A DNA stretch of 64,000 bases. It comes from Variovorax sp. GTDB taxonomy: Bacteria > Pseudomonadota > Gammaproteobacteria > Burkholderiales > Burkholderiaceae_C. The translations under genes were made by a program, and so were the position numbers. Positions 9,687 to 18,751 of this stretch are shown one piece after another. Under the pieces are notes generated by a model that was given only the letters and a program-made list of their open reading frames with translations, ran no database searches and was not told where the DNA came from. Each line of letters opens with the position of its first letter. Position 1 is the first letter of the stretch. Where the stretch lies: assembly GCA_004210915.1 (NCBI GenBank), contig SEGS01000002.1:62001-126000 (forward strand). Direction: 5' to 3'.

Positions 9687-10589
9687 TCAGGCCGCGGACG
9701 CCGGCGTAGGCCGCTCGGGCGGCATCTCGGCGATGGCTTTCATTTCGCGCTCGTGGCGCCACTCGATCACCGTCTTGATGACCAGCGTGACCAGCGCCAG
9801 GATCGCCAGCAGCGACGCCACCGCGAACGCAGCGACCGACTGGTACTCGTTGTAGAGCACCTCCACATGCAGCGGCATCGTGTTGGTCTGGCCGCGAATG
9901 TGGCCCGACACCACCGACACCGCGCCGAACTCGCCCATGGCGCGCGCATTGCACAGGATCACGCCGTACAGCAGGCCCCACTTGATGTTGGGCAGCGTCA
10001 CGCGCCAGAAGGTTTGCCAGCCGGTCGCGCCGAGCACGATGGCGGCCTGCTCTTCGTCGGTGCCCTGCGCCTGCATCAGCGGAATCAGCTCGCGCGCGAT
10101 GAAGGGAAAGGTCACGAACACGGTCGCCAGCACGATGCCGGGCACGGCAAAGATGATCTTGATGTCGTGCTCGGCGAGCCAGGGGCCGAACCAGCCCTGG
10201 GCGCCGAACACCAGCACGTAGATCAGGCCCGCGACAACCGGCGACACGGCGAATGGCAGATCCACCAGCGTCGTCAGGAAGGATTTGCCCCTGAACTCGA
10301 ACTTGGCGATCGCCCAGGCCGCAGCGACGCCGAACACGAGGTTCAGCGGCACCGAAATGGCCGCTGTGATGAGCGTCAGCTCGATCGCGCTCCACGCGTC
10401 GGGCTCCTTCAGCGCTTCGACGTAGGCGCCCCACCCTTTGCGCAATGCTTCGGTCGCGACCGCAGCCAACGGCAGCACGAGGAAGAAGAACATGAAGGTG
10501 AGCGCCAGCGCGATCAGCGTCCAGCGCACCGCCGGCGATTCGGTCGTGCCTGCCCGCGCGCGGCGGATGACTTTGGCCGGCGCGCTCAT
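9687..10589 (-). CDS. cysW: Sulfate ABC transporter permease CysW
   Basis: 300 residues from ATG 10589 (MSAPAKV). A longer frame to 10664 reads into a repeat-like spacer and is not used. About six membrane helices and the EAA-loop region of BPD permeases ([20 protein letters not shown] then [13 protein letters not shown]) identify it as the inner-membrane partner of CysT. It is separated from cysT by an 85-bp gap containing a hairpin-forming repeat, unlike the tight spacing elsewhere in the operon. Confidence 0.95.
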   Translation of the reverse strand: MSAPAKVIRRARAGTTESPAVRWTLIALALTFMFFFLVLPLAAVATEALRKGWGAYVEALKEPDAWSAIELTLITAAISVPLNLVFGVAAAWAIAKFEFRGKSFLTTLVDLPFAVSPVVAGLIYVLVFGAQGWFGPWLAEHDIKIIFAVPGIVLATVFVTFPFIARELIPLMQAQGTDEEQAAIVLGATGWQTFWRVTLPNIKWGLLYGVILCNARAMGEFGAVSVVSGHIRGQTNTMPLHVEVLYNEYQSVAAFAVASLLAILALVTLVIKTVIEWRHEREMKAIAEMPPERPTPASAA

Positions 10590-10593
10590 GATG

Positions 10594-10640
10594 TGGCCCC
10601 CACGCTCGGCACTTCGTGTGCTCGCGGCCCCCCGACGGGG
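10594..10640. repeat. Extragenic palindromic repeat, copy 1
   Basis: In the cysT-cysW gap. Read leftward it runs CCCCGTCGGGGGG, then a core ACACGAAGTGC, then GTGGGGG. The same order of blocks occurs in the cysT-sbp gap, so these look like two diverged copies of one element. It is likely transcribed and could shape mRNA stability between the genes. Confidence 0.6.
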
Positions 10641-10674
10641 CCGTTCGCTTGCTCGGGGCGGCACAGCGCGGCGC

Positions 10675-11565
10675 TCATACCGGCGCCCCCGCGCGACGGC
10701 GCTGCCAGGTCTGCAAGCCGTTGATGACCAGCAGCAGCAGGAACGAGATCACCAGCATCACCAGTGCCACCGCGGTGGCGCCGGCATAGTCGTACTGCTC
10801 GAGCTTGCCGATGATGATCAGCGGCGTGATCTCCGAGACCATCGGCATGTTGCCGGCGATGAAGATGACGGAACCGTACTCACCGATCGCCCGCGCGAAC
10901 GCCATGGCGAAGCCGGTCAGCAGCGCCGGCAGGATGGACGGCAGGATCACCTTGACGAAGGTCTGCAGTCGCGTCGCGCCGAGCGAGGTCGCGGCTTCCT
11001 CAAGTTCCTTCTCGGTGTCCTCGAGCACGGGCTGCACGGTGCGAACCACGAAGGGCAAGCCGATGAAGATCAGCGCGATGACGATGCCGGCCGGCGTGAA
11101 CGCCAGCTTGATGCCGTGCGGCTCGAGGTACTGGCCGATCCAGCCGTTGCCGGCGAGTAGCGCGGTCAGCGAGATCCCGGCAACGGCCGTGGGCAATGCG
11201 AAGGGCAGATCGACCAGCGCGTCGACGATCCGCTTGCCCGGAAACTTGTAGCGCACCAGCACCCAGGCCACCAGCAGCCCAAACACCAGATTGACCAGCG
11301 CCGCAATCAGCGAGGCGCCGAAGGTGAGCCGGTACGACGCGAGCACGCGCGGCGCTGTCACTGCCACCCAGAACTGGTCCCAGGTGAGCGTGAAGGTCTT
11401 GAACACCAGCGCCGACAGCGGCACCAGCACGATCAGGCTCAGGTAGAGCACCGTGTAGCCCAGCGTCAGGTTGAAGCCGGGCAGCACCCGTTTCGACGCA
11501 CCGTGGCGTGGACGTGAAAGCGGCGCTGCCGTGGACGGCAGCGCCGAGGATGTAACACCACTCAT
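10675..11565 (-). CDS. cysT: Sulfate ABC transporter permease CysT
   Basis: 296 residues, about six membrane helices, with the EAA motif region [19 protein letters not shown] and [16 protein letters not shown] typical of CysT/CysU. It forms the sulfate channel with CysW. Start ATG 11565. A perfect 11-bp inverted repeat with a 4-base loop lies inside its first codons (11521-11546). It is 119 bp downstream of sbp, the gap holding a repeat. Confidence 0.95.
   Translation of the reverse strand: MSGVTSSALPSTAAPLSRPRHGASKRVLPGFNLTLGYTVLYLSLIVLVPLSALVFKTFTLTWDQFWVAVTAPRVLASYRLTFGASLIAALVNLVFGLLVAWVLVRYKFPGKRIVDALVDLPFALPTAVAGISLTALLAGNGWIGQYLEPHGIKLAFTPAGIVIALIFIGLPFVVRTVQPVLEDTEKELEEAATSLGATRLQTFVKVILPSILPALLTGFAMAFARAIGEYGSVIFIAGNMPMVSEITPLIIIGKLEQYDYAGATAVALVMLVISFLLLLVINGLQTWQRRRAGAPV
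11521..11546. repeat. Perfect inverted repeat in the 5' coding part of cysT
   Basis: Arms CGGCGCTGCCG and CGGCAGCGCCG around the loop TGGA, 20-45 bases after the cysT start codon. The mRNA would form a very stable hairpin close to the initiation site, which could lower translation of the permease relative to Sbp. Confidence 0.75.
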
Positions 11566-11601
11566 GATCTAAACAGGCTTGTTACGGAAGCCACCGTGGA
11601 A

Positions 11602-11680
11602 CCGGCTTCGCCGGGCCACTGGTGTTGCCCCCGGTGAGGGGGTTGACGAAGCGACACGAAGTGCGCGGAGACTGGGGGAG
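11602..11680. repeat. Extragenic palindromic repeat, copy 2
   Basis: Between sbp and cysT. Contains CCCCCGGTGAGGGGG, a GACACGAAGTGCGCGGAG core and GACTGGGGG, matching the block order of the copy between cysT and cysW. Such G/C-rich elements are common between Comamonadaceae genes. Confidence 0.6.
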
Positions 11681-11684
11681 AACG

Positions 11685-12689
11685 TCACTTGGCGCCGGGC
11701 GTGTACAGCTTGTCGAACTGGCCGCCGTCGTTGAAGTGGACCTTCTGAGCGTCGCTCAAGCTGCCGAACAGTTCCTGCACCGTGAACAACTGCAATGGCT
11801 TGAACGTCGTGGCGTACTTCTTGAGCACGGCCTCCGAGCGCGGGCGCAGCGCATGCTTGGCGGCGATTTCCTGCGCTTCGTCGGAGTACAGCCAGTTCAG
11901 GTAGGCCTTGGCCAGGTCGGTCGTGCCCTTCTTGGCCACGGTCCGCTCGACGACGGCCACCGGGTTCTCGGCCACGATGCTGATCGACGGGTAGATCGAA
12001 TCGACCTTGCCGGCGCCGAACTCCCGGTCGATCGAGATCACTTCCGATTCGAAGGTGATCAGCGCATCGCCGATGTTGCGTTGCAGGAAGGCGGTCGTCG
12101 CATCGCGGCCGCCGCGCGCCAGCACCGGCGTGTTCTTGAACAGCTTGCCGACGAATTCGGCGGCCTGGGCGTCGGTGCCGCCCTTCTTCTTCACGTAGCC
12201 CCAGGCCGCGAGGTACGCGTAGCGCCCGTTGCCGCCGGTCTTGGGGTTGACGATCACCACCTGCATGCCGGGCTTGACCAGGTCGTCCCAGTCCTTGATG
12301 CCCTTGGGATTGCCCTGGCGAGTGAGGATCAGCATCGTCGAGGTGGTCGGTGCCGCGTTGTTGGGAAAGCGCTTGGCCCAGTCCTTCGCGACCACGCCCT
12401 TGTCGGCCAGGAATTCGATGTCCGTCGTCGTGTTCATCGTCACCACATCGGCGTCGAGGCCGTCCGCCACAGCCCGCGCCTGCGCGCTCGAGCCGGCGTG
12501 CGACTGGTCGATCTTCACGTCCTTGCCGGCGGTCTTCTTGTAGTGCGCGACGAAGGCGGCGTTGTAGTCCTTGTAGAACTCGCGCGCCACGTCGTACGAC
12601 ACATTGAGAAGGCCGTTCTGGGCGAAAGCGCTGCCGGCCGAGGCGGCAAGAACGAGGGCGGCGGCGAGGGTCTTGATTTTCGAAGTCAT
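11685..12689 (-). CDS. sbp: Periplasmic sulfate-binding protein
   Basis: 334 residues from ATG 12689. A Sec signal peptide (about 24 residues ending AFAQ) precedes a mature protein beginning LLNVSYDVAREFYKDYN, the standard Sbp/CysP start. It delivers sulfate to CysTWA. Its ATG overlaps the stop of the upstream hydrolase (ATGA), and the large gap to cysT suggests it may be expressed at a higher level than the membrane components. Confidence 0.95.
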   Translation of the reverse strand: MTSKIKTLAAALVLAASAGSAFAQNGLLNVSYDVAREFYKDYNAAFVAHYKKTAGKDVKIDQSHAGSSAQARAVADGLDADVVTMNTTTDIEFLADKGVVAKDWAKRFPNNAAPTTSTMLILTRQGNPKGIKDWDDLVKPGMQVVIVNPKTGGNGRYAYLAAWGYVKKKGGTDAQAAEFVGKLFKNTPVLARGGRDATTAFLQRNIGDALITFESEVISIDREFGAGKVDSIYPSISIVAENPVAVVERTVAKKGTTDLAKAYLNWLYSDEAQEIAAKHALRPRSEAVLKKYATTFKPLQLFTVQELFGSLSDAQKVHFNDGGQFDKLYTPGAK

Positions 12690-13231
12690 AGGGTTGCCAA
12701 GGTTTCTACAGGAATCAGCGACTGGAGCAAGGCAAGGCCGAGCGGCCATTCCCCGTGTCCCGAGTCGGTGTTGATGTGGCCCGCATTCTGAATGCGGACG
12801 AATTCACTGCCCCATGCGCGGGCATACGCGCCCGCCAGCCGCACGGGGCAAAAAGGATCGTTGTTGCTCGCGACGACGACGCTGCGATAAGGCAGCGCCG
12901 CGTGCGGAACCGGCGCGAAGCTCGAGAGGACTGCGCGGCGCTCCGGATCGGCCGGCGCCACCAGCAGCGCCCCCGCGACGCGCCCTGCAGCCTCGGGCGG
13001 CAGGTGCGCCGTCGCGATGCAGCCCAGGCTGTGCGCCGCAATCACGACGGGCTCCTCGCTCGACAGCACCAGGCGGGTCAGCGCGCCGACCCAGGCGTCG
13101 CGCGACGGCGTGACCCAGTCGTCCTGCACCACGCGCACCGCGTTCGGCATGCGTTCCTCCCACAGGCTCTGCCAATGGCCGGGCCCGGAGTCGCGCCAGC
13201 CGGGCACGATGACGATACGAGGTGCAGTCAC
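12686..13231 (-). CDS. RBBP9/YdeN-type serine hydrolase
   Basis: 181 residues from GTG 13231, 10 bases after the peroxiredoxin stop. Shows PGWRDSGPGHWQ near the N-terminus, the nucleophile elbow AHSLGC, and the C-terminal GHINTDSGHGEWP with the catalytic His; a DPFC segment supplies the Asp. This is the RBBP9 alpha/beta-hydrolase pattern. Substrate unknown. The 4-bp overlap with sbp places it firmly in the sulfate operon, which raises the possibility of a role linked to sulfur metabolism. Confidence 0.85.
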   Translation of the reverse strand: MTAPRIVIVPGWRDSGPGHWQSLWEERMPNAVRVVQDDWVTPSRDAWVGALTRLVLSSEEPVVIAAHSLGCIATAHLPPEAAGRVAGALLVAPADPERRAVLSSFAPVPHAALPYRSVVVASNNDPFCPVRLAGAYARAWGSEFVRIQNAGHINTDSGHGEWPLGLALLQSLIPVETLATL

Positions 13232-13241
13232 TGGCAACGGC

Positions 13242-13883
<642 letters not shown>

Positions 13884-13936
13884 GGATGCTCCTGAATGGA
13901 TGGGAGCGGCGATTGTGCGCAGACCTGCTCGGATAA

Positions 13937-13958
13937 CAAACGAATATCTATTTGTTTG
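13937..13958. promoter_or_regulatory. 22-bp near-palindrome upstream of peroxiredoxin
   Basis: CAAACGAATA-TC-TATTTGTTTG: ten-base arms with one mismatch, AT-rich within a GC-rich genome, 54 bp upstream of the peroxiredoxin start. Candidate operator for a dimeric regulator. Confidence 0.55.
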
Positions 13959-13966
13959 AATATGGC

Positions 13967-13980
13967 GTTTTGCGCATAAG
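13967..13980 (-). promoter_or_regulatory. CTTATGCG-type element, copy in prx-cys promoter
   Basis: Reads CTTATGCGCAAAAC on the minus strand, the direction of transcription. Nearly identical elements lie upstream of tauD and between cysE and cysB; all three sit in front of sulfur genes, so this may be a CysB-family site. Confidence 0.45.
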
Positions 13981-13993
13981 GCGTGTCGTCGTT

Positions 13994-14905
13994 TCAAAAC
14001 ATTCGGGTGTCGCCCTGCAGATGTTCGGCCAGGAAGTCGATCAGGCGCCGCACAGCGGGCACCAGCGCGCGCCGTGCGGGGAACACCATGTGGGCAATCA
14101 CCGGCGAAGGTCCCCAGCCGGCGAGCACGGGCACGAGCCGGCCGGCGTCCACGTCGGCACGGCACATGTAGTCAGGCAGCATCACGGCGCCGACACCCGC
14201 CAGGGCCGCGGGTTGCAAGGTGGCCAGATCGTCGGCCACATAGCGCGGCCGGTGCGCGTGGACGTAGATTTCCCCCTTCGGCCCTTCGAGTCGCCACTCG
14301 CTGCGCCCTTCCCCGCTCGCCGACATGGCCGCGGTCGGCAATTTCGCCAGATCAGCCGGCACCTCCACCGGCCCGTGCTGCGCCAGCAGCGCGGGGCTGG
14401 CGACCAGCACGCCCCGGCTGTTGCCGAAGGTCTTGGCGACCAGCACCGTGCTGTCTTCGATGCTCTCGCGCACGCGCAGCGCGATATCGATGCCCTCTTC
14501 GATCAGATCGACAGGCCGATTGATCACCCGCAAATCGATGTGCACCGCCGGATAGCGCGCCATGAACACGGGCATCAACTGCGCCAACCCACTATGGACG
14601 ATGGTCACCGGGCAGCTGACGCGAACCCAGCCGCGCGGCTCGGTCTGCGCCTGCGCCACCGCCTCGTCGGCGGCCTGCGCCGCGTCGCGCAGTGCCGCGC
14701 AGTGCCGCAGGTACTGCTCGCCCGCAGGCGTGAGCGAGAGGCTGCGCGTGCTGCGTTGCATCAACTGCACGCCCAGCTGGGCCTCGAGCTCCGCCACCCG
14801 GCGCGACAGGCGCGACTTGGGAATACCGAGCGCCCGGCTCGCCGCCGCAAAGCCGCCCCGCTCTGCAACTTCGGCGAAATAGACCATGTCGTTGAGGTCC
14901 TGCAT
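13994..14905 (-). CDS. LysR-type regulator beside azoreductase
   Basis: 303 residues. N-terminal HTH (about residues 15-60: GGFAAASRALGIPKSRLSRRV) and a LysR effector domain of the CrgA/DsdC-like group. Divergent from azoR with 124 bp between starts, so it probably controls azoR and itself. The intergenic region contains TGTCCTGTATATGGAACA, an imperfect dyad of LysR-box type. Effector unknown; quinones or azo compounds would fit the target. Confidence 0.88.
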   Translation of the reverse strand: MQDLNDMVYFAEVAERGGFAAASRALGIPKSRLSRRVAELEAQLGVQLMQRSTRSLSLTPAGEQYLRHCAALRDAAQAADEAVAQAQTEPRGWVRVSCPVTIVHSGLAQLMPVFMARYPAVHIDLRVINRPVDLIEEGIDIALRVRESIEDSTVLVAKTFGNSRGVLVASPALLAQHGPVEVPADLAKLPTAAMSASGEGRSEWRLEGPKGEIYVHAHRPRYVADDLATLQPAALAGVGAVMLPDYMCRADVDAGRLVPVLAGWGPSPVIAHMVFPARRALVPAVRRLIDFLAEHLQGDTRMF

Positions 14906-15029
14906 GCGTCACTGTCCTGTATATGGAACAAAGAAGGCAATTTTCGCCGCCTTATCAGTGACTCGCAACAAAAATAGAATTCTGCTCATGCCGGCCGATT
15001 CCAGCGCCGCACCCTGAAAGAACCAGATC

Positions 15030-15677
15030 ATGAAGCTGCTCCACATCGATTCCAGCATCCTCGGCGCCAACTCGGTGTCCCGACAACTGACCGCCGAAGT
15101 GGTCGCCGCATGGGTCGCGGCCCATCCCGGCACAGAGGTGGACTACCTCGACCTGGTGGCCAATGCGCCCTCGCACCTCGACAGCAACTCCATTGCCGTC
15201 AAGACCGGCCTGCAGGCCGCGCCGAGCGAAGCGCAGCGCCGCGAAAACGCCATCTCCGAAGAGCTTGTGAGCCAGTTCCTGGCGACCGATGTGCTCGTGA
15301 TCGGCGCACCGCTTTACAACTTCAGCATCCCGACCCAGCTCAAGGCCTGGATCGACCGGCTCGCGCAGATCGGCCGCACCGTCAAGTACACCGACAAGGG
15401 CCCGGTCGGCCTGGCCGGCGGCAAGACCGTGATCGTGGTGTCCAGCCGCGGCGGCGTGTATTCGACCAGCGAGGGCGGCCAGGCCACCGAGCACCAGGAG
15501 AGCTACCTCAAGGTGATCTTCGGCTTCTTCGGCATCACCGATGTTCGCTTTGTCCGCGCCGAAGGCGTCGCCATGGGTGAGGCGCCCAAGGCAGCGGCCC
15601 TGGCTGCGGCGCGCGCCGACATCACGGCCGTCGTGGGTCAGGCCGCCAACCAGGATCAGGCCGCCCTCGCCGCCTGA
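15030..15677 (+). CDS. azoR: FMN-dependent NADH-azoreductase
   Basis: 215 residues, flavodoxin-like fold. [15 protein letters not shown] binds the FMN phosphate, [18 protein letters not shown] and SSRGGVYS line the flavin site. AzoR enzymes reduce quinones and azo dyes by two-electron transfer from NADH. Monocistronic: a LysR gene is divergent upstream and an intrinsic terminator follows 20 bp after the stop. Confidence 0.93.
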   Translation: MKLLHIDSSILGANSVSRQLTAEVVAAWVAAHPGTEVDYLDLVANAPSHLDSNSIAVKTGLQAAPSEAQRRENAISEELVSQFLATDVLVIGAPLYNFSIPTQLKAWIDRLAQIGRTVKYTDKGPVGLAGGKTVIVVSSRGGVYSTSEGGQATEHQESYLKVIFGFFGITDVRFVRAEGVAMGEAPKAAALAAARADITAVVGQAANQDQAALAA

Positions 15678-15697
15678 TACGCGTTCCGCGCAACGAC

Positions 15698-15723
15698 AAA
15701 AGCCCGCTCGCGCGGGCTTTTTG
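15698..15723. terminator. Bidirectional intrinsic terminator
   Basis: AAAAGCCCGC-TCG-CGCGGGCTTTTT: a GC-rich stem flanked by A and T runs on both sides, placed between the convergent azoR and FMN reductase genes, so it can end transcripts from both. Confidence 0.9.
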
Positions 15724-15739
15724 GCATCTGCCGGACCCG

Positions 15740-16294
15740 TCAGGCGTTGTGCGTCTTGACCCAGGCCACGTACTTGTCGAGCCAGGCCTGCAGGAATTGC
15801 TTGGTGCTCTCGTTCCCGATGTGGCCCTTGTCGTCGAACAGGTCGTCCTTGTTCTGGATGAAGGCCTCGGGCTGGCCGAGTGTCGGCACGTCCAGGTAGG
15901 CCAGTACGTTGCGCAGGTGCTGCTGCGCCAGCGCGGTGCCGATGGCCCCGACCGATACGCCGATCACGCCCGCCGGCTTGCCGCCCCAGACGCTTTGGCC
16001 ATACGGCCGCGAGGCATGGTCGATCGCGTTCTTCAGCACGCCGGGAAACGAGCGGTTGTACTCGGGCGTGATGAACAACAGCCCTTGCGCGGCCGAGATT
16101 TCGGTCTTCAGGCGCTTCACGGAGGCGGCCTGGTTGCCGTCGTCGTCCTGGTTGTAGAGCGGCAGATCGCCGATCTCGACGTGCTCGAAAGTGAACTCCG
16201 GCGGCGCGAGGTGCGCGAGTGCCAGTGCCAGCTTGCGATTGAAGGAGTCCTTACGCAGGCTGCCGATGACGACGGCGATCTTGAATTGGCTCAT
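15740..16294 (-). CDS. NADPH-dependent FMN reductase (ChrR/YieF type)
   Basis: 184 residues with GSLRKDSFNRKLA at residues 11-23 (flavin phosphate loop) and the family motif TPEYNRSFPGVLKNAIDHASR. Members reduce quinones, chromate and other oxidants using NADPH. Start ATG 16294 behind GGAGAACCC. Convergent with azoR, another quinone-type reductase, and divergent from the PanE-like gene. Substrate not predictable. Confidence 0.9.
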   Translation of the reverse strand: MSQFKIAVVIGSLRKDSFNRKLALALAHLAPPEFTFEHVEIGDLPLYNQDDDGNQAASVKRLKTEISAAQGLLFITPEYNRSFPGVLKNAIDHASRPYGQSVWGGKPAGVIGVSVGAIGTALAQQHLRNVLAYLDVPTLGQPEAFIQNKDDLFDDKGHIGNESTKQFLQAWLDKYVAWVKTHNA

Positions 16295-16384
16295 GGGTTC
16301 TCCGGTGAAAGTAAGGCGGGACCACGCACGTTACCAAAGGCGCGCATCATCGACAGCCCGGTATGGATTTCAGGAGCAGGACGC

Positions 16385-17338
16385 ATGCGGTTTCTCGTGG
16401 TGGGTGCAGGCGCACTCGGTGGCTATTTCGGCGGACGGCTCCTGGCCGCACAGCGCGACGTGACGTTCTTGCTCCGGCCGCGTCGTGCCGCGCAGATCGC
16501 GCGTACCGGTCTCGTGGTGCGCAGTGCCATGGGCGACTTGCACCTGGCGGCGCCGCGCCATGTGCTCTCGGAGGACATCGACGCGCCCTATGACGTCGTC
16601 ATCGTCGGCTGCAAGGCTTACGACCTGGCCGAAACCATGGATTCCTTCGCGGCTGCGGTCGGGCCGGACACGGTGGTGCTGCCGGTGCTCAACGGCATGG
16701 CTCATGTGGACCAATTGGCCGACCGCTTCGGTCGCGACAAGGTGCTGGGCGGCTACTGCATGATTTCAGCCACGCTCGACGACGAAGGCAGCGTGGTGCA
16801 CATCGGCGACATGCATGCCCTCACCTTCGGCGAACTCGACGGGTCCGCCTCGGCCCGCGTCGCAGCGATCGCGGCCGAATTCGAGGGCACACGGTGCGAC
16901 GCCAAAGCCAGCACCACCATCCTCCAGGAGATGTGGGAAAAGTGGGTGTTCATCGCCTCGCTGGCCGGCATCACGAGCCTGATGCGGGCGACGGTCGGCG
17001 ACATCGTCGCGGCGGGCGGCAAGGACGTGGCGCTTGCGCTGTTCGATGAGTGCAGCGCCATCGCCGCGCATCACGGCTTCGCGCCGAGGCCGGCGGCCAT
17101 CGAGCGCGGGCATGCGATCCTCACGACCGTCGGCTCGCCGCTCACCGCGTCCATGTACAAGGATGTGGCACGTGGTGCGGCGGTCGAGGCCGATCACATC
17201 CTGGGCGATCTGCTCCGCCGCGCGCCCGCTGCTTCATCGAACGCCGGCCCCTCCGTGCTGCGAACGGCGTATGCGCATTTGAAAGCGTACGAGGCGCAGC
17301 GCACGCGGCTGGCGAGCGCCGCGGCGGCTACGACTTGA
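16385..17338 (+). CDS. 2-dehydropantoate 2-reductase family protein
   Basis: 317 residues from ATG 16385. N-terminal Rossmann motif VGAGALGGYFGGRL binds NADP; GCKAYDL carries the conserved Lys of the ketopantoate reductase family, and the C-terminal helical domain has EKWVFIASLAGITSLMRATVG. It may make pantoate for CoA synthesis, but many genomes carry several paralogues, so panE identity is not certain. Its 3' end overlaps the converging flavoprotein gene by 11 bp. Confidence 0.85.
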   Translation: MRFLVVGAGALGGYFGGRLLAAQRDVTFLLRPRRAAQIARTGLVVRSAMGDLHLAAPRHVLSEDIDAPYDVVIVGCKAYDLAETMDSFAAAVGPDTVVLPVLNGMAHVDQLADRFGRDKVLGGYCMISATLDDEGSVVHIGDMHALTFGELDGSASARVAAIAAEFEGTRCDAKASTTILQEMWEKWVFIASLAGITSLMRATVGDIVAAGGKDVALALFDECSAIAAHHGFAPRPAAIERGHAILTTVGSPLTASMYKDVARGAAVEADHILGDLLRRAPAASSNAGPSVLRTAYAHLKAYEAQRTRLASAAAATT

Positions 17339-18674
17339 GGATCGTCTCGCCGCGCAGGGTCCCGTGGTCCTGCACGTTGAAGCTGTGCCGCTTCCAGCCG
17401 GCCCAGGTCCGGCGGAAGTTGATCAGCGACACGAAGTAATACACCACCTTGAACATGAAGAGCGATCGGCGGTAGCCGGGCGCGGGTTCGAGGTCCGCCG
17501 CCAGCAGGGACATCAGGCCCTGCTTCGCGTTGAAGACGTTCTTGGGGTGCATGAACATGTCGCGGATCGTCGGGTTCGTCACCCGGTAGATGAACCACGA
17601 ATAGTCGCGCGGGCCCTCGCGCATCTTCTTCTCGACCGCCTGTCGCGCGGCCGGCAGCGCGGCCGGGTTGTCGAGCGCCGTCGCCACCATCTTCGCGCCG
17701 TCGAATGCGCTCTGCATCGCGAGGAACACGCCTGAAGAGAACATCGGATCGATGAAGGTGAACGCATCGCCCAACATCAGGTAGCGGTCGCCCGTGGCGT
17801 GCGTGCTCGAGTAGGCGAAGTTGCCGGTGGCATGCACCGCGTCGTCGACCAGCGTCGCGTCTTTCAGGCGGTCGTGCAGCTCCGGGCACATCGCGATGGT
17901 GTCGTAGAAGTAATCCTTCAGCGGCTTGTCACGCGCCTTCAGGTAATAGGCCCAGCACACGGCGCCGACGCTGGTCGTGCCGTCGGCCAGCGGGATGAAC
18001 CAGAACCAGCCGTGCTGGAACCAGCAAATGCTGATGTTGCCCTCGCGCTTGCCTTCCAGCCGGCGCGCGTTGCGGAAATGCCCGAACAGCGCGGTGCTGT
18101 TGTGCTTGGGGTTCTTCTTCTTGCTCTTGAACTTGTTGGCCAGCACCGTGTCGCGCCCGCTCGCATCGACCACAAAGCGCGCTCGCCACGTCCGCTGCGC
18201 ACCGTCGTCCAGCACGGCCCGCACCGTGGCGCCGTCGGCGTCGAAATCGACCTGGCGCACATGCGCGCCTTCCAGGGTGACGGCGCCTTCCTTTGTGGCG
18301 TGCCGGAACAGGATCTCGTCGAGCTCCGAGCGCCGCACCTGCCAGGCCGAATCCTTGGTGGGGTCCCAGCCTTCGGCGAAGTCGACGTAGCTGCAGTAGT
18401 CGAGGTCGGGCGGCACGAATTCAATGCCGTACTTGGGCATGCCGATCTTGTCGACCTGCTCGCGTACGCCAAGTTGATCGAACAGCTCGACGTTGCCCGG
18501 CAGCAGCGATTCGCCGATGTGAAAGCGCGGGTGGTGTTCTTTTTCCAGCAGCACCACCTGCCGGCCTTGCCGCGCCAGCAGCGTCGCGATGGTCGAACCC
18601 GCCGGCCCGCCGCCGACCACCAGCACATCGCAGGTTTGCATATCAGCCGTCGTGTCCATGCTCGCATCCGCCAT
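17328..18674 (-). CDS. FAD-dependent oxidoreductase, halogenase-like
   Basis: 448 residues from ATG 18674 (a GTG lies three codons upstream). N-terminal FAD-binding VVGGGPAGSTIATLLARQG, a second FAD region GDRYLMLGDAFTFIDPMFSSG, and GWFWFIPLADG, which resembles the WxWxIP segment of flavin-dependent halogenases. Also has the long C-terminal helical tail typical of that family. Members either halogenate aromatic or carrier-bound substrates or act as plain monooxygenases; the halogenase catalytic Lys was not identified with certainty. It is a single gene between panE-like and cysE, without visible biosynthetic partners. Confidence 0.8.
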   Translation of the reverse strand: MADASMDTTADMQTCDVLVVGGGPAGSTIATLLARQGRQVVLLEKEHHPRFHIGESLLPGNVELFDQLGVREQVDKIGMPKYGIEFVPPDLDYCSYVDFAEGWDPTKDSAWQVRRSELDEILFRHATKEGAVTLEGAHVRQVDFDADGATVRAVLDDGAQRTWRARFVVDASGRDTVLANKFKSKKKNPKHNSTALFGHFRNARRLEGKREGNISICWFQHGWFWFIPLADGTTSVGAVCWAYYLKARDKPLKDYFYDTIAMCPELHDRLKDATLVDDAVHATGNFAYSSTHATGDRYLMLGDAFTFIDPMFSSGVFLAMQSAFDGAKMVATALDNPAALPAARQAVEKKMREGPRDYSWFIYRVTNPTIRDMFMHPKNVFNAKQGLMSLLAADLEPAPGYRRSLFMFKVVYYFVSLINFRRTWAGWKRHSFNVQDHGTLRGETILKS

Positions 18675-18712
18675 CAGCCGCACCTTGTTGTCATCTTGTC
18701 GAACCCGCTATT

Positions 18713-18748
18713 TTGCGGCGTCCGCGCCGGGTGCCCGGCGCCCCGCAA
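18713..18748. terminator. Strong hairpin downstream of cysE
   Basis: TTGCGG ... GCGCCGGG-TG-CCCGGCGC ... CCGCAA: an 8-bp inner stem nested in a 6-bp outer stem, just past the cysE stop. No T-tract follows in either direction, so it may act as a 3' stability structure or a weak terminator. Confidence 0.5.
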
Positions 18749-18751
18749 GGT

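Noticed and set aside
8919..10724. 601-residue plus-strand frame opposite cysA/cysW
   Set aside because: Shadow of high-GC genes; sequence is His/Arg/Gln-rich without recognisable motifs.
15749..17338. 529-residue version of the PanE-like protein
   Set aside because: The added N-terminus is antisense to the FMN reductase gene; the Rossmann motif begins at ATG 16385.
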